The notes under the pieces are model-generated. The model worked only from the letters and a program-made list of their open reading frames with translations, had not been told where the DNA came from and made no database searches. Shown one piece after another: positions 23,347-26,141 of a stretch of DNA of 26,141 nt. This DNA is from JBBTCJ01 sp038043285 (GTDB taxonomy: Bacteria > Planctomycetota > Phycisphaerae > UBA1845). The stretch covers positions 1-26,141 of the forward strand of contig JBBTCJ010000188.1 of the NCBI GenBank assembly GCA_038043285.1. Direction: 5' to 3'. Each line of letters opens with the position of its first letter. Within the stretch, counting starts at the first letter, position 1. Both the position numbers and the translations under genes were made by a program.

Positions 23347-24631
23347 CACCCGGACAATTAAGGTGGACTATCTGGCGCGGGTGGAGGGCGAGGGGGCGCT
23401 GTACGTCAAAATCCGGGACGACCGCGTCGTCGACGTGAAGCTCAAGATTTTTGAGCCGCCGCGATTCTTTGAGGCTTTTCTTCGGGGACGACACTGCACG
23501 GAGGCGCCGGACATCACCGCGCGCATCTGCGGCATCTGCCCGGTGGCCTATCAGATGAGTTCGGTTCACGCCATCGAAGATGCTCTGGGCGTACGCGTCG
23601 AAGGGCAGCTTCGTGAGTTGCGCAGATTGCTGTACTGCGGAGAATGGATCGAGAGCCACGCGTTGCACGTCTACATGCTTCACGCCCCCGATTTCCTGGG
23701 ATACGAGGACGCCATTCGCATGGCCAAGGAGCACGGTCCCGTCGTCCAACGCGGGCTGGAACTCAAGAAAATCGGCAACCAGATCGTCACCTTGGTCGGA
23801 GGACGGGAGATTCATCCGATCAACGTCCGCGTGGGAGGGTTCTATCGCGTTCCGACGCGCCAGGAGATGCGCGGCTTGGCCCAGGCACTTCGGGCGGCGC
23901 GGGATCTGGCGCTACAGACGGTGACCTGGGTGTCGGGATTCACGTTTCCGGAGTTTGAGCAAGAGTACGAATTCGTCGCTCTTCGACATCCCGCCGAGTA
24001 TCCGTTCAACGAAGGCCGTTTGGTGTCCAGCGCCGGGCTTGACATGGCCGTCCAGGACTACGAGACGCGGTTCACCGAGGAACACGTCGCCCACTCCAAC
24101 GCGCTGCACTCCAAACTGGCGGGACGCGACGCCTATTTCGTCGGTCCGTTGGCGAGATACAACCTGAGCTTCGATCGTTTGTCGCCCGTGGCGCGGGAAG
24201 CCGCGGCGAGCGCCGGTCTTGGTCGCAAATGTCTGAATCCGTTCAAGAGCATCATTGTCCGCGCGGTGGAGCTGGTGTACGCGTGCGACGAGGCGTTGCG
24301 AATCGCAGAGAACTACGAACCGCCCGAGTTGCCCTCGGTGAATGTCGCTTTTCGCGCCGGAACAGGGCACGGGTGTACCGAGGCGCCGCGCGGGATTCTC
24401 TATCATCGCTATCGCCTCGATGACGCGGGCACGATCGTCGAGGCGAAGATCGTCCCGCCGACGTCGCAAAACCAGCGGCAGATTGAGGAGGACTTGCGGC
24501 GTTTCGTGCAAAACTACGTTTCCCTTCCCAAGGAGGAAATGACCTGGAAATGCGAGCAGGCCGTCCGCAACTACGACCCGTGCATCTCCTGCGCCACGCA
24601 CTTTCTGAAGCTGGAGTTGGATCGCTCGTGA
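23336..24631 (+). CDS. [NiFe]-hydrogenase group 3b alpha (large, catalytic) subunit
   Basis: This 431-residue catalytic subunit carries both NiFe ligand motifs intact: N-terminal RICGICP (Cys65, Cys68) and C-terminal DPCISCATH (Cys416, Cys419, His422). Only nine residues follow His422, FLKLELDRS, as expected for the short tail removed by the maturation peptidase encoded next. The family N-terminus (TIKVDYLARVEGEGALYVKI) and the RPAEYPF-like region RHPAEYPFNEGRL are present. It catalyses reversible H2 oxidation coupled to NAD(P) through the other subunits. The short length and lack of a Tat partner support group 3b over groups 1 and 2. The ATG at 23336 overlaps delta; the TGA overlaps the next ATG by 1 nt. 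Confidence 0.95.
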   Translation: MSGSTRTIKVDYLARVEGEGALYVKIRDDRVVDVKLKIFEPPRFFEAFLRGRHCTEAPDITARICGICPVAYQMSSVHAIEDALGVRVEGQLRELRRLLYCGEWIESHALHVYMLHAPDFLGYEDAIRMAKEHGPVVQRGLELKKIGNQIVTLVGGREIHPINVRVGGFYRVPTRQEMRGLAQALRAARDLALQTVTWVSGFTFPEFEQEYEFVALRHPAEYPFNEGRLVSSAGLDMAVQDYETRFTEEHVAHSNALHSKLAGRDAYFVGPLARYNLSFDRLSPVAREAAASAGLGRKCLNPFKSIIVRAVELVYACDEALRIAENYEPPELPSVNVAFRAGTGHGCTEAPRGILYHRYRLDDAGTIVEAKIVPPTSQNQRQIEEDLRRFVQNYVSLPKEEMTWKCEQAVRNYDPCISCATHFLKLELDRS

Positions 24632-25074
24632 TGGTCATCGGGGTCGGGAACGCGGACCGCGGCGACGACGCCGCGGGGTTGATCGCCGTGCGGCGGGTGC
24701 GGCAATGCGCGCCGGGAGTTCGGACCATCGAGCGTTCCGGCGACATCGTGGGACTGCTGGAAAAGTGGGAAGGCGAGGAGCGGGTGATTTTGATTGACGC
24801 GACCTGTTCCGGGGCCGCGCCGGGCACGGTGCATCGCCTGAATGCCCACGAGGCACCGGTTCCGTTTCTCGGCTTCCGCGGGTCGACGCATTCTTGGGGC
24901 GTCGGCGAAGCCGTCGAATTGGCGCGGGTTCTGGGTCGATTGCCCGCCCGGTTGGTGGTCTATGGAATCGAAGGCGCATCCTTCACCGAGGGCGACGAAT
25001 TGTCGCCGGCGGTCGCATCGGCTGTCGAGGAGGTCGTCCGGCGGGTAACGAACGAGGTGAACGGTCATGCATGA
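24631..25074 (+). CDS. Hydrogenase maturation endopeptidase (HycI/HyaD family)
   Basis: This 147-residue nickel-dependent protease of the HycI/HyaD/HybD family trims the C-terminus of the large subunit after Ni insertion. Motifs are GVGNADRGDDAAG at the N-terminus (acidic Ni-ligand region), LIDATCS (second acidic ligand) and STHSWGVGEAVELA (His ligand). The start may be ATG 24631 or GTG 24628; GGAG at 24613-24616 gives better spacing to 24628. It overlaps the alpha stop and its own end overlaps hypA by 8 nt. Its likely substrate is the nine-residue tail after His422 of the alpha subunit immediately upstream. Confidence 0.92.
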   Translation: MVIGVGNADRGDDAAGLIAVRRVRQCAPGVRTIERSGDIVGLLEKWEGEERVILIDATCSGAAPGTVHRLNAHEAPVPFLGFRGSTHSWGVGEAVELARVLGRLPARLVVYGIEGASFTEGDELSPAVASAVEEVVRRVTNEVNGHA

Positions 25075-25333
25075 ATTGTCGCTGATGAACGACCTGATGC
25101 GCAAGATCGAGACCCTTCGGCGCACGCACGGCGGCGGACGCGTCGTCCGCGTCCGGGTGGCTCTGGGCGCCTGGTCTCACGTCAGCCCGGACCATTTTCG
25201 AGAACATTTCGAGCAGGCCTCGCGGACCACCGCCGTCGAAGGCGCGCTCCTGGAAATCGAGACCCGCGACGATTGGCGCGACGCCGGTGCCCAGGACGTG
25301 GTTCTGGACAGCGTGGAGGTCGCCGAGGCGTGA
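25067..25333 (+). CDS. hypA: Short HypA-like nickel chaperone lacking the zinc ribbon
   Basis: This 88-residue protein starts MHELSLMNDLMRKIE, the HypA signature with the N-terminal His2 and Glu3 that bind nickel. The central VRVRVALGAWSHVSPDHFREHFEQA and EGALLEIE match HypA. Canonical HypA (about 113-118 residues) then has a four-Cys zinc domain. Here the chain passes from EIETRDDW directly to AQDVVLDSVEVAEA, which corresponds to the canonical C-terminal strand, and there is no cysteine at all. GAGG lies 9 nt before the ATG. It overlaps the peptidase gene by 8 nt, and its stop overlaps the hypF start by 1 nt. It may be a specialised variant for this hydrogenase or have a changed role. Confidence 0.88.
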   Translation: MHELSLMNDLMRKIETLRRTHGGGRVVRVRVALGAWSHVSPDHFREHFEQASRTTAVEGALLEIETRDDWRDAGAQDVVLDSVEVAEA

Positions 25334-26141
25334 TGCCGACCTCCGTCGCGGAACAGCGCCTTCGCCTGACCATTCGCGGGGCCGTTCAGGGCGTGGGTTT
25401 CCGACCGTTCATCTATCGGCTGGCGAAGGAACTTGGTCTCTGCGGTTGGGTCTGCAACGCGCCGTCCGGGGTGTTGGTGGAGGTCGAGGGCGAGCAGGAC
25501 GCCCTGCGGGCCTTTCGAGAGCGCGTCGCCTCTGAGAAGCCCTCGCGGTCGTCGATTCACGGCATCGAACACGTCGTTCTTGATCCGGTCTCCCACCCCG
25601 ATTTCACCATCCGCGACAGCGAGCGCGACGGGCAGTTGACGGCCCTGGTGATGCCGGACATCGCCACCTGCGCGGACTGCCTGCGCGAGGTTTTCGATCC
25701 CGCCGACCGCCGTTATCGCTACCCCTTTGCCAACTGCACGCACTGCGGACCGAGGTACAGCATCATTGAAGCTTTGCCCTACGATCGTGCCAATACCACC
25801 ATGCGATGTTTTGCCTTGTGCGAACGTTGTCGGCAGGAATATGACGATCCGGGCGATCGGAGATTCCACGCCCAGCCCAATGCGTGCCCGCGGTGCGGTC
25901 CCCGGATCGAACTTCTCGATTCTGCCGGGCGACCGATGTATCTCGCCGACGAAGCACTGCAAGCCGCCGCCCGGGCGGTTCGCGAAGGCCGCATCCTGGC
26001 CTTGAAGGGGATCGGCGGGTTTCAACTGGTGGTTGATGCGCAAAACGAGGAGGCGGTGCGCCGCCTGCGTGACCGGAAAGACCGAGAAGAGAAACCCTTC
26101 GCCCTCATGGCGGTCGACGTCGATCATGCCCGCGAGCTGTG
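25333..26141 (+). CDS. hypF: Carbamoyltransferase HypF, N-terminal part (runs off the window)
   Basis: The frame opens at ATG 25333 (TGATG overlap with hypA) and stays open for 269 codons to the window end. HypF makes the cyanide ligands of the NiFe site from carbamoyl phosphate. The visible part has the acylphosphatase domain with GAVQGVGFRPFIYRL (about 16-30), and two zinc-finger pairs: C-x2-C in CADCLREVFDP with NCTHCGPRYS, and CERCRQEYDDP with NACPRCGP. The YrdC-like domain then begins, with ILALKGIGGFQLVVDA and LRDRKDREEKPFALM. The Kae1-like carbamoyltransferase part lies beyond the window; normal HypF is about 750-780 residues. Other hyp genes (C, D, E, B) may follow. Confidence 0.95.
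   Translation, partial: MPTSVAEQRLRLTIRGAVQGVGFRPFIYRLAKELGLCGWVCNAPSGVLVEVEGEQDALRAFRERVASEKPSRSSIHGIEHVVLDPVSHPDFTIRDSERDGQLTALVMPDIATCADCLREVFDPADRRYRYPFANCTHCGPRYSIIEALPYDRANTTMRCFALCERCRQEYDDPGDRRFHAQPNACPRCGPRIELLDSAGRPMYLADEALQAAARAVREGRILALKGIGGFQLVVDAQNEEAVRRLRDRKDREEKPFALMAVDVDHAREL

Noticed and set aside
25177..26127. A 316-codon minus-strand frame at the window end
   Set aside because: Antisense to hypA and hypF, both identified by clear motifs.

Overview
The window (about 26 kb, GC-rich) looks like chromosomal DNA from a planctomycete or a close relative. This is inferred from the gene set: a Ser/Thr kinase next to an ECF sigma factor, a pseudopilin with a large solute-like head, a TMTC-like membrane/TPR protein with an NWDD motif, an RCC1-repeat protein ending in a dockerin-like module, Cys-rich secreted proteins, and several GC-rich palindromic repeats between genes. 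No 16S or ribosomal marker is present, so the assignment is not proven.

Layout. 1-880: a tRNA-Gly(GCC) on the minus strand and the 3' remnant of an ISAs1-type transposase. 1201-2559: an OprB-like outer-membrane carbohydrate porin. 2625-9043, all minus strand: an RCC1/dockerin protein built on 117-bp tandem DNA repeats and apparently missing its 5' end; a COG2403-type GTPase related to cyclic 2,3-diphosphoglycerate synthetase; a large membrane/TPR protein; and a type IV pilin-like protein with its own terminator. 9427-11664, plus strand: a membrane Ser/Thr kinase with an N-terminal anti-sigma-like zinc finger, then an ECF sigma factor. 12393-12932: an orphan protein with 14 cysteines, with its own ribosome binding site and terminator. 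13550-15004: a ParA-type ATPase fused to a C-terminal glycogen-binding (CBM48/AMPK-type) domain. 15530-18922: a secreted tail-fibre-like protein and a secreted metzincin protease with a very Cys-rich N-terminus, probably cotranscribed. 18955-19359, minus: a CheY-like receiver protein.

20116-26141, plus strand: a tightly packed [NiFe]-hydrogenase operon of group 3b (sulfhydrogenase / NADP-linked) type. The order is beta (Fe-S), a cyclic-nucleotide-binding-fold protein, gamma (FAD/NAD and 2Fe-2S), delta (small subunit), alpha (NiFe large subunit), maturation endopeptidase, a short HypA lacking its zinc ribbon, and hypF, which runs off the window. Almost every junction overlaps by 1-23 bases. 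Electrons would move between NAD(P)H at gamma, Fe-S clusters in gamma, beta and delta, and the NiFe site in alpha. The peptidase, HypA and HypF serve assembly of that site.

The most unusual items are the ParA-CBM48 fusion, the zinc-less HypA, the hydrogenase-linked cNMP-fold protein with an altered ligand cassette, the zinc-finger kinase/ECF pair, the 14-Cys orphan, and a palindromic repeat lying in frame inside a coding sequence. None of these could be checked against databases here.
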